From an uncultured Dysgonomonas sp. (lineage in GTDB: Bacteria; Bacteroidota; Bacteroidia; Bacteroidales; Dysgonomonadaceae), in the NCBI RefSeq assembly GCF_900079725.1, contig NZ_LT599032.1, forward strand, positions 866,948 through 930,947: a stretch of 64,000 nt of DNA. The letters run 5' to 3'. Below the pieces are notes generated by a model that saw nothing but the letters and a program-made list of their open reading frames with translations, searched no databases and was not told the origin of the DNA. Made by a program: the position numbers and the translations under genes. Shown here piece after piece: positions 16,829 to 25,590 of the stretch. Numbering within the stretch: the first letter of the stretch is position 1; each line of letters starts with the position of its first letter.

Positions 16829-18124
16829 TTATTCTACAGGAATATCTTTATTTACATTCTTGCTACCGATAGCTGAATAATACAACATATAAGCCAATCC
16901 GGCAAATACAACCCAGTAACTGGTCATGTATCCTGCACCGTCAGCAATTGCATTTTGAAGAAGTGGTAAGAAACCTCCACCACAAACCAACATCATAAAG
17001 ATACCTGATGCCTTGGCAACATATTTGCCTAATCCTTCTACTGCAAGGTTGAAGATACCACCCCACATTACAGATGTACAAAGTCCGCACAACACTAAGA
17101 ACATAGCATTGATAGGCACCTGAGTCATACCAAATGAAAGAGCTCCTGTGGCAGGGTCTGTCATAAATACAGGCATGGAAATATTTTGAGTTGTAGGAAG
17201 GATGATAGCCGATAATACCAATACCAAGCCTACTGCCGAAGCAATAGTAAGCATCACTTTACTGGAAACCTTTCCTCCAATGATACCACCTAAGAAACGG
17301 CCTACCAACATCAGGAACCAGTAAGTACCAGTAACAAATCCCGCTGTAGTTCCATCAAGGCCTCCACCCTGAGTAGCATCAGCCAGGAATAAATTCAATG
17401 TTCCCGGAATACCAACTTCGATACCTACGTAAACAAAAATCGCTATAGCTCCCAATTTGAAGTGACGAAACGATAATGCACTATATTGATCCTTAACTCC
17501 TTTATTTTCTTCTTTTGCCATGTGAGGCTCAGGGATCTGAACCATAGACAATACGATGAATGCAAGAGCAAAAATAGCCATTGCCACATACATTACAGGA
17601 TACACATCTGTGATATTAGCTTTTGCTACTTCACCCACTAAAGCACCTACCAATATAGGTACCAGTGTAGCACTTAACGAATTGAATGTTCCACCTATCT
17701 GGATCAACTGGTTACCTTTTTTACCGCCGCCACCTAATGTGTTCAACATCGGGTTTACCACAGTATTCAACATACACATTGAAAAACCGGCAACGAATGC
17801 ACCTAACAGATATACAACGAAACTTCCGGCACCACCCGAAAGATATTGGATTCCTACTCCTACAAAGCCAACAGCAACAGCAATCAGGGCAGTTTTCTTA
17901 TATCCGATTTTTGACAACAAAATACCGGCAGGAATACCCATAAAAGCGTATGCTATAAAGTTTGCGAAGTTACCCAACATACCCATGGCATTAGAAACTC
18001 CGAATTGATTTTTCAATACAACCCCCATCGGTGCTGCAAGATTCGTTACAAATGAGATCATCGCAAACAGGAAGATCATCATAATAATAGGTAACAAATA
18101 ATTCTTTTTCTCAGTACTACTCAT
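16829..18124 (-). CDS. MFS sugar:H+ symporter, FucP/GluP-like (FHS family)
   Basis: A 431-residue membrane protein with about 12 transmembrane helices. It shows the FHS-family pattern: LAAPMGVVLKNQFGVS in the first loop, GFSMCMLNTVVNPMLNTLGG in helix 4 and GNQLIQIGGTFNSLSATLVPILVG in helix 5. Family members import L-fucose, glucose/galactose, mannose or N-acetylglucosamine with protons. No catabolic gene is adjacent, so the sugar cannot be named. The 598-base upstream region contains a very long hairpin and a perfect 12-base palindrome, both candidate control sites. Confidence 0.85.
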   Translation of the reverse strand: MSSTEKKNYLLPIIMMIFLFAMISFVTNLAAPMGVVLKNQFGVSNAMGMLGNFANFIAYAFMGIPAGILLSKIGYKKTALIAVAVGFVGVGIQYLSGGAGSFVVYLLGAFVAGFSMCMLNTVVNPMLNTLGGGGKKGNQLIQIGGTFNSLSATLVPILVGALVGEVAKANITDVYPVMYVAMAIFALAFIVLSMVQIPEPHMAKEENKGVKDQYSALSFRHFKLGAIAIFVYVGIEVGIPGTLNLFLADATQGGGLDGTTAGFVTGTYWFLMLVGRFLGGIIGGKVSSKVMLTIASAVGLVLVLSAIILPTTQNISMPVFMTDPATGALSFGMTQVPINAMFLVLCGLCTSVMWGGIFNLAVEGLGKYVAKASGIFMMLVCGGGFLPLLQNAIADGAGYMTSYWVVFAGLAYMLYYSAIGSKNVNKDIPVE

Positions 18125-18193
18125 AATATCACTTTAGTTATTAATTTAAATTATTCTTTATTAAATCGCATTTAGTGTTCAGACCTCACTTCA

Positions 18194-18249
18194 GGAGTTG
18201 TCAGGGAGTAATTAAATCATAAAAAATCAATTACCCCCTGATTAACTCC
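18194..18249. repeat. Long imperfect inverted repeat in the transporter leader
   Basis: Arms of about 20-21 bases (outer part GGAGTT/AACTCC, middle TCAGGG/CCCTGA, inner GTAATT/AATTAC) pair around a 15-base AT-rich loop, with two interruptions. The structure lies 70-125 bases before the transporter start and has no T run on either side. Confidence 0.65.
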
Positions 18250-18365
18250 AAGATACAATTTCGGAATGTATCTCAATTCATGGTTATAAAGGCTAAGTGA
18301 AGATTGTTTTCGCAAAAACGTTGTAAAAATACTTATACATTTTGAGCTTCTGTTGTCAAAAAACG

Positions 18366-18377
18366 TGTTGTACAACA
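18366..18377. promoter_or_regulatory. Perfect 12-base palindrome, candidate operator
   Basis: TGTTGTACAACA reads the same on both strands. Its size and symmetry suit a dimeric repressor, and it lies in the region shared by the sugar-transporter and serine-dehydratase genes. No regulator gene is adjacent. Confidence 0.4.
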
Positions 18378-18722
18378 TAGAAATTTATATTTAGATATCA
18401 CTTCTTTTTATAAGTACCTATTTTCTTTTTTTATTAAGGTAAAATTGACTATTTTTATTACTTCAAACCGATAAAAAATAATCATTTGTATATTAATGAA
18501 TTAATACATTTTCGCCATCAAATAATCATAGATAAAAAATATTAAAAACAACAAATCATAGAATTCATTAAAGTTTGTATTAAATTGGTAGTGCTGTATC
18601 TATAAAGAAACCAGCCGAAATATGTTTAACAATATTTAATAAGGGACTTTCTCTATCACGAATTCATTTTGACAATATGAGTACGATCAACTAAAATATA
18701 TTATACAAAATAAAGTAAACCA

Positions 18723-19913
18723 ATGGAATCTATTCGCAATTTGTACAAGATCGGTCATGGCCCCTCGAGTAGCCATACAATGGCTCCTCAAAAAGCAGCT
18801 CAGAAATTTAAAGACGAAAACCAATACACCGACTCATTCAGGGTCACATTATATGGTAGCCTTGCTGCAACAGGTAAAGGACATATGACAGACACTGCGA
18901 TAATAAATACACTACTGCCTTTTTCCACCGAAATAATATGGAAGCCAGAAACAATTCTTCCTTACCATACAAACGGGATGAAATTCGAAGCCATCGTTAA
19001 AAGTCAGACTGTAAAAGAATGGACAGTATACAGTATAGGTGGTGGAGATTTATCAGATGGTACATCCGAAACCCAAAAAGAAATTTTGTACGACAAGAGC
19101 ACCATGAAAACAATATTGGAATGGTGTCAGCAAACAGGCAAAACATTCTGGGAATATGTGGAAGATACCGAAGGTAAAGACATTTACGATTACTTGCTGA
19201 CTGTATGGAAAACGATGGAAGCTGCTATCCATAGAGGAATGGATGCAGAAGGCCTCCTTCCGGGTGGTTTAGGGTTGCAACGTAAATCGTCCATGTACAG
19301 CATCAAAGCGAAAGGCTATCAGGGCTCGATGAGAAGCCGCGCCTTAATATACTCCTATGCGCTCGCCGTATCGGAAGAAAATGCCAGTGGTAATATCATT
19401 GTAACAGCTCCTACTTGCGGCTCCTGCGGTGTACTACCTTCTGTTTTATACCATCTGAAAATGAATCATGACTTTAGTGATCAAAAGATAATCAGGGCAC
19501 TGGCCACAGCCGGATTGATAGGCAATATAGTGAAAACAAACGCCTCTGTATCAGGAGCCGAAGTCGGCTGTCAGGGAGAGGTGGGTGTCGCTTGTGCGAT
19601 GGCAGCAGGAGCAGCCTGTCAACTATTCGGAGGCTCTCCGCAACAAGTCGAGTATGCTGCTGAGATGGGACTGGAACATCACCTGGGACTTACCTGTGAC
19701 CCTATATGCGGACTAGTTCAGGTACCTTGTATCGAACGTAATGCCTTTGCTGCTGCACGGGCTTTGGACTCTTGTTCATTTGCCATGCTATCGGACGGAA
19801 AGCATCTTATCAGTTTCGATAAGGTTGTTCGCACGATGCAGCAGACCGGGCATGATTTACCTAGTCTTTACAAGGAAACTTCTACAGGCGGTCTTGCTGT
19901 AAATCTGGAGTAA
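18723..19913 (+). CDS. sdaA: L-serine dehydratase, iron-sulfur type, single chain
   Basis: A 396-residue enzyme that deaminates L-serine to pyruvate and ammonia with a [4Fe-4S] cluster. The N-terminal beta domain begins with SIRNLYKIGHGPSSSHTMAP. The alpha domain follows with GLLPGGLGLQRK, APTCGSCGVLPSVLYHL and LTCDPICGLVQVPCIERN, which carry the cluster cysteines and the serine-binding residues. Both domains are fused in one chain, as usual in Bacteroidales. It stands alone, divergent from the sugar transporter. Confidence 0.95.
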   Translation: MESIRNLYKIGHGPSSSHTMAPQKAAQKFKDENQYTDSFRVTLYGSLAATGKGHMTDTAIINTLLPFSTEIIWKPETILPYHTNGMKFEAIVKSQTVKEWTVYSIGGGDLSDGTSETQKEILYDKSTMKTILEWCQQTGKTFWEYVEDTEGKDIYDYLLTVWKTMEAAIHRGMDAEGLLPGGLGLQRKSSMYSIKAKGYQGSMRSRALIYSYALAVSEENASGNIIVTAPTCGSCGVLPSVLYHLKMNHDFSDQKIIRALATAGLIGNIVKTNASVSGAEVGCQGEVGVACAMAAGAACQLFGGSPQQVEYAAEMGLEHHLGLTCDPICGLVQVPCIERNAFAAARALDSCSFAMLSDGKHLISFDKVVRTMQQTGHDLPSLYKETSTGGLAVNLE

Positions 19914-20097
19914 CTAAATAGCAGAACCAGTAGTTATGCATATCTTCAACAAAACTGATTAATAGCATTTTACAGAAGATAAAAACCGTAATCTCTTTTA
20001 TATCTTATTGTAGACCAGTCACAATATAAACATCTGTATAACTTACATTTATATAACATTTTATATACTTTAGTTTCAATATTACAGGCTTATTTCC

Positions 20098-20105
20098 TAC
20101 TTTTG
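20098..20105 (+). promoter_or_regulatory. -7 element for the transketolase gene
   Basis: TACTTTTG matches TAnnTTTG, 32 bases before the start codon. Confidence 0.65.
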
Positions 20106-20137
20106 TATACATGTAAATTAATTACCTTATATACCCA

Positions 20138-22165
20138 ATGACCACAACCAATTTATTAAACAGAAGCGCGGACAACATCCGCATCCTATCGGCCTCTATG
20201 GTCGAGAAAGCCAAATCGGGCCATCCCGGAGGCGCCATGGGCGGCGCTGATTTTATCAATGTGCTTTTTTCTGAATTTCTGGTCTATGACCCGAAGAATC
20301 CTCAGTGGGAAGGCCGCGACCGTTTCTTCTTAGATCCGGGACATATGTCTCCGATGCTGTACTCCACCCTAGCCCTAGCCGGTAAGTTCAGTATGGAAGA
20401 CCTTCAGGGCTTCCGCCAGTGGGGCAGCGTAACACCGGGCCATCCCGAAAGAGACATCCTGCGTGGTATCGAGAACACTTCCGGCCCGCTCGGACAAGGG
20501 CATACCTTTGCCGTGGGAGCAGCCATCGCCGCCAAGTTCCTCAAACAACGCTTCGGTGACTGCATGGATCAGACCATCTATGCCTTTATCTCCGACGGAG
20601 GCGTACAGGAAGAGATCTCACAGGGAGCAGGCCGTACGGCAGGCCACCTCGGACTCGACAACCTGATCATGTTCTACGACTCCAACGGTATCCAGCTGTC
20701 TACCAAGACCCGCGAAGTGACCGAAGAAGACGTAGCCGCCAAATATACAGCATGGGGTTGGCGTGTGATTACCATTACAGGCAACGACGCCACCGAGATC
20801 CGTGCCGCCCTGACAGAAGCCAAACAGGAAAAAGAACGCCCTACCCTGATTATCGGTAAGACCATCATGGGAAAAGGAGCAGTCAAAGCAGACGGCAGCA
20901 GCTTCGAAGACGAAACAGAAACACACGGACAACCGTTAAGCGCAGCGGGAGCCTCTTACGAGAAGACCATCGAAAACTTAGGTGGAGATCCGACAAATCC
21001 GTTCGTTATCTTCCCCGAAGTCAAAGAACTCTACGAAAAACGTGCTGCCGAACTGGCAGAGATCGTAGCCAAGAAATATGCGGCCAAAGAAGCCTGGGCA
21101 AAACAAAACCCGGAGCTGGCACAAAAGATGCAGCAGTGGTTCGACGGCTATGTACCACAAATAGACTGGGCAGCCATCGAACAGAAGCCGAACCAGGCCA
21201 CCCGTGCCGCCTCAGCTACCGTACTGGGAGTATTGGCCAAACAGGTAGAGAATATGATCGTATCCTCAGCCGACCTGTCCAACTCGGACAAGACCGATGG
21301 TTTCCTCAAGCATACCCACAGCATGAAGAAAGGCGATTTCTCGGGAGCCTTCCTGCAGGCAGGCGTATCGGAGCTTACCATGGCTTGCCTGTGTATCGGT
21401 ATGACCCTGCACGGAGGAGTCACGGCAGCCTGCGCCACCTTCTTTGTATTCTCCGACTATATGAAACCTGCCATCCGCCTTGCGGCGCTGATGGAACTAC
21501 CCGTTAAGTTTATCTGGACACACGATGCCTTCCGTGTCGGTGAAGACGGTCCTACCCACGAACCGGTGGAACAGGAAGCCCAGATACGCCTGATGGAGAA
21601 GTTGCAGAACCACCACGGTCACAACTCGATGCTTGTTCTCCGTCCTGCCGACGTACAGGAAGCTACCGTAGCATGGAAGATGGCCATGGAAAACAAGACC
21701 ACTCCGACAGGCCTTATCTTCTCACGGCAGAACATCAACGACCTGCCTGCTAAGGCAAGCCGCTATACAGAAGCCTTACAGGCTGAAAAAGGAGCTTACA
21801 TAGTAGAAGAAGACGAGGACTACGATGTTATCCTGTTGGCTTCGGGTTCGGAAGTCTCAACCCTTGTAGACGGGGCTAAGCTGCTGAAAGCAGACGGCAT
21901 CAAGACACGTATCGTATCGGTACCATCCGAAGGGCTGTTCCGTGCACAAAGCGAAGCCTACCAGCAAAGCGTACTTCCGGCGGACAAGCGGAAGTTCGGC
22001 CTTACAGCAGGCCTTCCTGTTACCCTTCAGGGTCTTGTAGGCGATATAGGTAAGATCTGGGGTATGAACTCCTTCGGATTCTCCGCCCCTTATAAGGTAC
22101 TGGACGAGAAGCTTGGCTTTACTCCTGAGAATGTATATAATCAGGTGAAGGAATATCTGAAATGA
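20138..22165 (+). CDS. tkt: Transketolase
   Basis: A 675-residue thiamine-diphosphate enzyme of the pentose phosphate pathway, which moves two-carbon ketol units between sugar phosphates. Family segments are KSGHPGGAMGG, FLDPGHMSPMLYS, GHPERDILRGIENTSGPLGQG, the cofactor region AFISDGGVQEEISQGAGR, and in the pyrimidine domain WTHDAFRVGEDGPTHEPVEQ. The cofactor region deviates from the common GDGxxxEG form. Length is normal. The gene is clearly richer in G+C and in codons such as CTG, ACC and GCC than its surroundings. High expression or a foreign origin could explain this. It is followed by rpiB, another enzyme of the same pathway. Confidence 0.96.
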   Translation: MTTTNLLNRSADNIRILSASMVEKAKSGHPGGAMGGADFINVLFSEFLVYDPKNPQWEGRDRFFLDPGHMSPMLYSTLALAGKFSMEDLQGFRQWGSVTPGHPERDILRGIENTSGPLGQGHTFAVGAAIAAKFLKQRFGDCMDQTIYAFISDGGVQEEISQGAGRTAGHLGLDNLIMFYDSNGIQLSTKTREVTEEDVAAKYTAWGWRVITITGNDATEIRAALTEAKQEKERPTLIIGKTIMGKGAVKADGSSFEDETETHGQPLSAAGASYEKTIENLGGDPTNPFVIFPEVKELYEKRAAELAEIVAKKYAAKEAWAKQNPELAQKMQQWFDGYVPQIDWAAIEQKPNQATRAASATVLGVLAKQVENMIVSSADLSNSDKTDGFLKHTHSMKKGDFSGAFLQAGVSELTMACLCIGMTLHGGVTAACATFFVFSDYMKPAIRLAALMELPVKFIWTHDAFRVGEDGPTHEPVEQEAQIRLMEKLQNHHGHNSMLVLRPADVQEATVAWKMAMENKTTPTGLIFSRQNINDLPAKASRYTEALQAEKGAYIVEEDEDYDVILLASGSEVSTLVDGAKLLKADGIKTRIVSVPSEGLFRAQSEAYQQSVLPADKRKFGLTAGLPVTLQGLVGDIGKIWGMNSFGFSAPYKVLDEKLGFTPENVYNQVKEYLK

Positions 22166-22207
22166 CAGTTAACAGTTAGCAGTTAGCTGTAAACAGTCAT
22201 CAGTTAA
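22166..22207. repeat. Heptad-period repeat array between tkt and rpiB
   Basis: Six consecutive 7-base units beginning CAGTTAA, CAGTTAG, CAGTTAG follow the tkt stop codon directly. The third and later units are degenerate (CTGTAAA, CAGTCAT, CAGTTAA). Confidence 0.65.
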
Positions 22208-22296
22208 CAATAAAATAATCAGAATAAACAGTTGCAGGTTGTGGAATGAAGCAGCCTGCAACTTATCATTCATCAATCATAACTCATAACTATCCC

Positions 22297-22749
22297 ATGA
22301 GCTTATTTCCCATCCCCTCAAAACCCATCGGATTGGCCAGTGACCATGCCGGCTACCCGATGAAAGAATATATCATCAGCCTGTTTAAGGAACAGGGCAT
22401 CCCTTATACCGACTTGGGTACCTATGGAACGGAGAGTGTCGATTATCCCGACTTCGGCCATAAGCTGGGAGAGGCTATCGACAGCGGAGACTGCGACAAG
22501 GGCATTGCCATCTGCGGTACGGGCAACGGTATCAACATGGCATTGAACCATCACAGGCATGTAAGAAGTGCCCTTTGCTGGAACGTGGAGATCGCCAAAC
22601 TGGTAAGATTACATAACGATGCCAATGTGCTGACTCTGCCGGGCAGGTTTATCTCACAGAAGGAGGCGTATCAGATGATAGAAGTTTTCTTTAATACCGA
22701 CTTTGAAGGGGGGAGACATCAGGGCAGGATTGATAAGATTAATTGCTGA
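22297..22749 (+). CDS. rpiB: Ribose-5-phosphate isomerase B
   Basis: A 150-residue enzyme interconverting ribose 5-phosphate and ribulose 5-phosphate. It shows IGLASDHAGYPMKEYI with the conserved Asp-His, DYPDFGHKLGEAI, GIAICGTGNGINMALN with the catalytic cysteine, and NVEIAKLVRLHNDANVLTLPGRFI. I start at 22297 (MSLFPIPSKP). An in-frame ATG at 22246 would add 17 residues without family similarity. It follows tkt by 131 bases and supplies its substrate, so an operon is likely. G+C content is high, as in tkt. Confidence 0.93.
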   Translation: MSLFPIPSKPIGLASDHAGYPMKEYIISLFKEQGIPYTDLGTYGTESVDYPDFGHKLGEAIDSGDCDKGIAICGTGNGINMALNHHRHVRSALCWNVEIAKLVRLHNDANVLTLPGRFISQKEAYQMIEVFFNTDFEGGRHQGRIDKINC

Positions 22750-22767
22750 AGAAAGAAAAAGAATATC

Positions 22768-22799
22768 AAAAGTTTGTTATTAAAATGTAACAAGCTTTT
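22768..22799 (+). terminator. Terminator after rpiB
   Basis: Twelve-base arms (AAAAGTTTGTTA / TAACAAGCTTTT, one G-U pair) around an 8-base loop run into CATTTTCC. Confidence 0.55.
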
Positions 22800-22913
22800 C
22801 ATTTTCCTACAATCTTATTATCTAAAGTTAGTTTCTTTATTCTTCAATTATTTAAAGGACATTGAAGTTTTACCTTTAACTATGTAGAAGTTTAAATAGC
22901 CCTTCAAAATTTA

Positions 22914-22941
22914 GAAAAAAATGCAGATTCGCTGTATTTTC
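22914..22941 (-). terminator. Terminator after the dGTPase gene
   Basis: On the minus strand AAAATACAG and CTGCATTTT pair around CGAAT and continue into T residues, 11 bases past the stop codon. Confidence 0.65.
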
Positions 22942-22951
22942 TTCAAAAAAA

Positions 22952-24286
22952 TTACACGGAAGGCAGACTCATACCCGTCAACTTACGATATAGATCAAGT
23001 GCATATACGTCAGTCATTCCTGAAATAAAGTCCAGTATCGCCAAAATACGTCCATAGAGAGTAGGGGCATCCGTTTCGAACTGTTCCGACACACGACTCA
23101 ATACTAATTCTGAATACTTACCTTTGGGAGCATCATCAGTAGCAGCGGTAATGAACGTATCGAGCAGAAACCCGATGATACGGTGTCCTGCAAGTTCTAT
23201 ATCTACAACATCCTTCGCTTTATATATCTTTCTATAGCTTATATCATTGGCCACTTGATTTGCCTCCTTTGGCAAAGCGGATATATGGTCGATTAATGCG
23301 CCGTCAAACTTACCTTCCAATATTGCATTTTCATTGTTCAGAAACACTGTTGTACACTCATCGACCAGCAAACCGATAAGAGTTGAACGTAAATAAGCTA
23401 TCTGCTCGTTAATGTCACTTACACGCTCCATTGTACGGAGCATCTTTTCCTGTTTCTCGTCAGAAAAGAAGTTCATAAAAAGGCTCTTTGTCTGTTCAGT
23501 AGAAAGTAGACCCAACTTGTGAGCATCCTCAATATCCATTGTCCTATAGCAAATATCATCGGCAGCTTCGACAAGATATACAAGCGGATGACGAGCATAC
23601 TTCAACGGGGACTCTTGCAAGCAAAGCATTCCCAATCCATCGGCAATCTTTCTGAAATCCTCTTCCTCGGCCTGGAAAAAGCCGAATTTACCTTTCTTAC
23701 CGGCTGCAAGCGCGGAATAAGGATATTTGGCAATGGATGCCAATGTAGAATATGTCATTACGAATCCGCCAGGACGGCGTCCTTTGAACTGATGTATCAG
23801 CATTCTGATCGAATTGGCATTCCCTTCAAAGTTGGTGAAATCTTCCCATCGTCCTTCTTCTTCCCGCACTTTCTGTTCAAGATGCCTGCCGTTCCCTTCT
23901 CTAAAATAGCTGGTAATAGCCCTTTCACCGGAATGTCCGAACGGAGGGTTCCCTAAATCGTGCGCCAGACATGCAGCAGCTACGATGGAGCTTATCTCTT
24001 CGAAATGAGCCGGAGAATCAGTATGCTTTTTTCTCAGTTCCCTGCCTATTATTTCCCCTAACGAACGCCCCACACACGACACCTCGATACTATGTGTCAG
24101 ACGGTTATGCACGAAAACACTGCCCGGAAGGGGAAAAACCTGCGTCTTATTTTGCAAGCGGCGAAATGGTGACGAGAATATAAGCCTATCGTAATCACGC
24201 TGAAAATCAGTACGGTCATGATGCTTGTCATCATGGTATTTTTCCATTCCAAAACGTTTTGCAGAGAGGAGGAGTTGCCAATTCAT
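22952..24286 (-). CDS. dgt: Deoxyguanosinetriphosphate triphosphohydrolase (HD superfamily)
   Basis: A 444-residue enzyme that cleaves dGTP, and in relatives other dNTPs, to the nucleoside and tripolyphosphate. Signatures are FSSPFRRLQNKTQVFPLP, FVHNRLTHSIEVSCVGR with the first metal-binding histidine, and the HD motif ACLAHDLGNPPFGHSGERA. ADDICYRTMDIEDAHKLG supplies the later metal aspartate. Length and start (MNWQLLLSAKRFG) match Bacteroidetes orthologues. It is monocistronic with its own promoter and terminator. Confidence 0.94.
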   Translation of the reverse strand: MNWQLLLSAKRFGMEKYHDDKHHDRTDFQRDYDRLIFSSPFRRLQNKTQVFPLPGSVFVHNRLTHSIEVSCVGRSLGEIIGRELRKKHTDSPAHFEEISSIVAAACLAHDLGNPPFGHSGERAITSYFREGNGRHLEQKVREEEGRWEDFTNFEGNANSIRMLIHQFKGRRPGGFVMTYSTLASIAKYPYSALAAGKKGKFGFFQAEEEDFRKIADGLGMLCLQESPLKYARHPLVYLVEAADDICYRTMDIEDAHKLGLLSTEQTKSLFMNFFSDEKQEKMLRTMERVSDINEQIAYLRSTLIGLLVDECTTVFLNNENAILEGKFDGALIDHISALPKEANQVANDISYRKIYKAKDVVDIELAGHRIIGFLLDTFITAATDDAPKGKYSELVLSRVSEQFETDAPTLYGRILAILDFISGMTDVYALDLYRKLTGMSLPSV

Positions 24287-24309
24287 AGAGTATCCTTTTT
24301 TATCGTAGC

Positions 24310-24317
24310 CAAAGATA
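24310..24317 (-). promoter_or_regulatory. -7 element for dgt
   Basis: The minus strand reads TATCTTTG, a perfect TAnnTTTG match, 23 bases before the start codon. Confidence 0.65.
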
Positions 24318-24530
24318 ACGAATTTAGTCAGGATAATATATTCGGCTTATGTCAATTATGAATATTATCTGTCAGACTGCTCTTCTGTTTTTATTTATTA
24401 ACCTTATATTGTTAAAATGCAAGGAAAATAACAGAAACCGAATGTACCGATATGATAATCCAATTAGCGGATTAATCTTTTATTTAGACTTTGCACTCTT
24501 AGTTTTCCACTTAAGTAGTACATAAAATAT

Positions 24531-24734
24531 TTAGTCTGTTTCGTCTAAAAAGAAAATTTCTTCCAGAGGTTTCCCAAATACTTTTGCAATCTTCAGAGCT
24601 AATACCGTTGACGGGATATATTTATTAGTCTCAATAGCATTAATCGTCTGACGGCTAACAAAAATTATCTTGGCTAGCTCTTCCTGAGTCAAATTATTAA
24701 TTACCCGCTCTATTTTTATATTATTTTTCATCAC
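24531..24734 (-). CDS. Small XRE-family regulator
   Basis: A 67-residue protein made almost only of one helix-turn-helix domain: IERVINNLTQEELAKIIFVSRQTINAIETNKYIPSTVLALKIAKVFGKPLEEIFFL. This is the compact Cro/C1-type regulator that is commonly paired with a small membrane protein in Firmicutes and Bacteroidetes. It overlaps the membrane-protein gene by 14 bases and so is translationally coupled to it. The inverted repeat over the operon promoter is the likely binding site, which would make it an autoregulator. Confidence 0.9.
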   Translation of the reverse strand: MMKNNIKIERVINNLTQEELAKIIFVSRQTINAIETNKYIPSTVLALKIAKVFGKPLEEIFFLDETD

Positions 24735-25173
24735 TCTTCTTTTTTGAAGATTTATACAACAAAAAATTGAATCGTATTACAAAAATAATAAGAGGCGTAA
24801 ACATATTATAAATTAATACATCTAAAAAATCCAAGTCATAAACGACAAAGACAGCAATAAGCAACAACAAATAGTTAATAAAAACAGCCCAAAGGAGTGA
24901 AGTGAGCCTAATATCAGCGATATATTCATCTTCCACCTTTTCTTTAGAAAATGCGAATATTACTCCCCCAATAATTAGCAATGAACAAGTAAGGGTAAAA
25001 GTCATATCTACTTTACCTTTATTAAAACCGGAAGTTCCTAACAGCCAGCTTAAATCAACTATTAAGTAATCATTCAAAAAATTATTAATGACAAAGCCAA
25101 CTAGTATCCCAGTCAGTAAGATACATAAACCAATTATCTTACATCTGTGCGGAAATAAAAATCTTGTTTTCAT
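24721..25173 (-). CDS. Small polytopic membrane protein paired with the XRE regulator
   Basis: A 150-residue protein with about four hydrophobic segments (near 13-32, 58-75, 90-112 and 118-138) and a lysine-rich C-terminus (KSSKKKSDEK). The charged loop EKVEDEYIADIRLTSLLW between helices 2 and 3 is the best-conserved feature of membrane partners of small XRE regulators. It may sense a signal or anchor the regulator; neither is shown. It is first in a two-gene operon. Confidence 0.8.
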   Translation of the reverse strand: MKTRFLFPHRCKIIGLCILLTGILVGFVINNFLNDYLIVDLSWLLGTSGFNKGKVDMTFTLTCSLLIIGGVIFAFSKEKVEDEYIADIRLTSLLWAVFINYLLLLIAVFVVYDLDFLDVLIYNMFTPLIIFVIRFNFLLYKSSKKKSDEK

Positions 25174-25206
25174 AGTGATATCAAAATTATAAAATTATAT
25201 ATGCCT

Positions 25207-25237
25207 CAAATGTAAAGTATATTTTACTAAAAGACAA
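25207..25237 (-). promoter_or_regulatory. Promoter of the XRE operon
   Basis: On the minus strand TTG (25235-25237) and TACATTTG (25207-25214) are separated by exactly 20 bases, a full match to the Bacteroidetes vegetative promoter. Confidence 0.8.
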
Positions 25238-25252
25238 GCATACTTTACATTT
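25208..25252. promoter_or_regulatory. Inverted-repeat operator covering the XRE promoter
   Basis: Two perfect 13-base arms (AAATGTAAAGTAT at 25208-25220, its complement at 25240-25252) are 19 bases apart. One arm covers the -7 box and the other lies just beyond the -33 box. A related half-site, GTAAAATATAC, lies between. This arrangement fits repression by the adjacent XRE protein. Confidence 0.65.
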
Positions 25253-25507
25253 TTTATTAGATAATCTAATAAAAAAATGAATAAAATAACCTGCGTTCTA
25301 GTGTACAAACTGATACTAACGAAAATAATCAATATACCAATACAATTTTATTTGCGAATTTACCTTATCCTCTTTTTTGGCATTACCCCAAAATAAGCGA
25401 CCTCCGATCCCGCACATTTAAAAGAGAATCTAATATTTACCCTAGCCAACTATCGATTCACATCATTAAAAACCAAATCATTTATCTATATATTTAGCGG
25501 ATAGCCT

Positions 25508-25556
25508 TTAGCTGTTAGCTGTTAGCTGATAGCTGATAGCTGATAGCTGATAGCTC
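25508..25556. repeat. Heptad tandem repeat, seven units
   Basis: Seven adjacent 7-base units read TTAGCTG three times, ATAGCTG three times and ATAGCTC once. Confidence 0.9.
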
Positions 25557-25590
25557 TTTGAAATGATGAACGAGCCGCCTCAAACCCCAA

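Larger units (their letters stand above)
18125..18722. other. Divergent intergenic region between sugar transporter and serine dehydratase
   Basis: This is 598 bases of AT-rich DNA without a credible gene. It holds a long imperfect hairpin (18194-18249) and a palindrome (18366-18377). I could not place a consensus promoter for either flanking gene with confidence. Confidence 0.5.

Noticed and set aside
17556-18008. 150-codon plus-strand frame opposite the sugar transporter
   Set aside because: It lies wholly inside a clear membrane transporter gene and has no recognised family or promoter.
25508-25556. CRISPR-like array
   Set aside because: Units are 7 bases, contiguous and without spacers. 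No cas genes are present.
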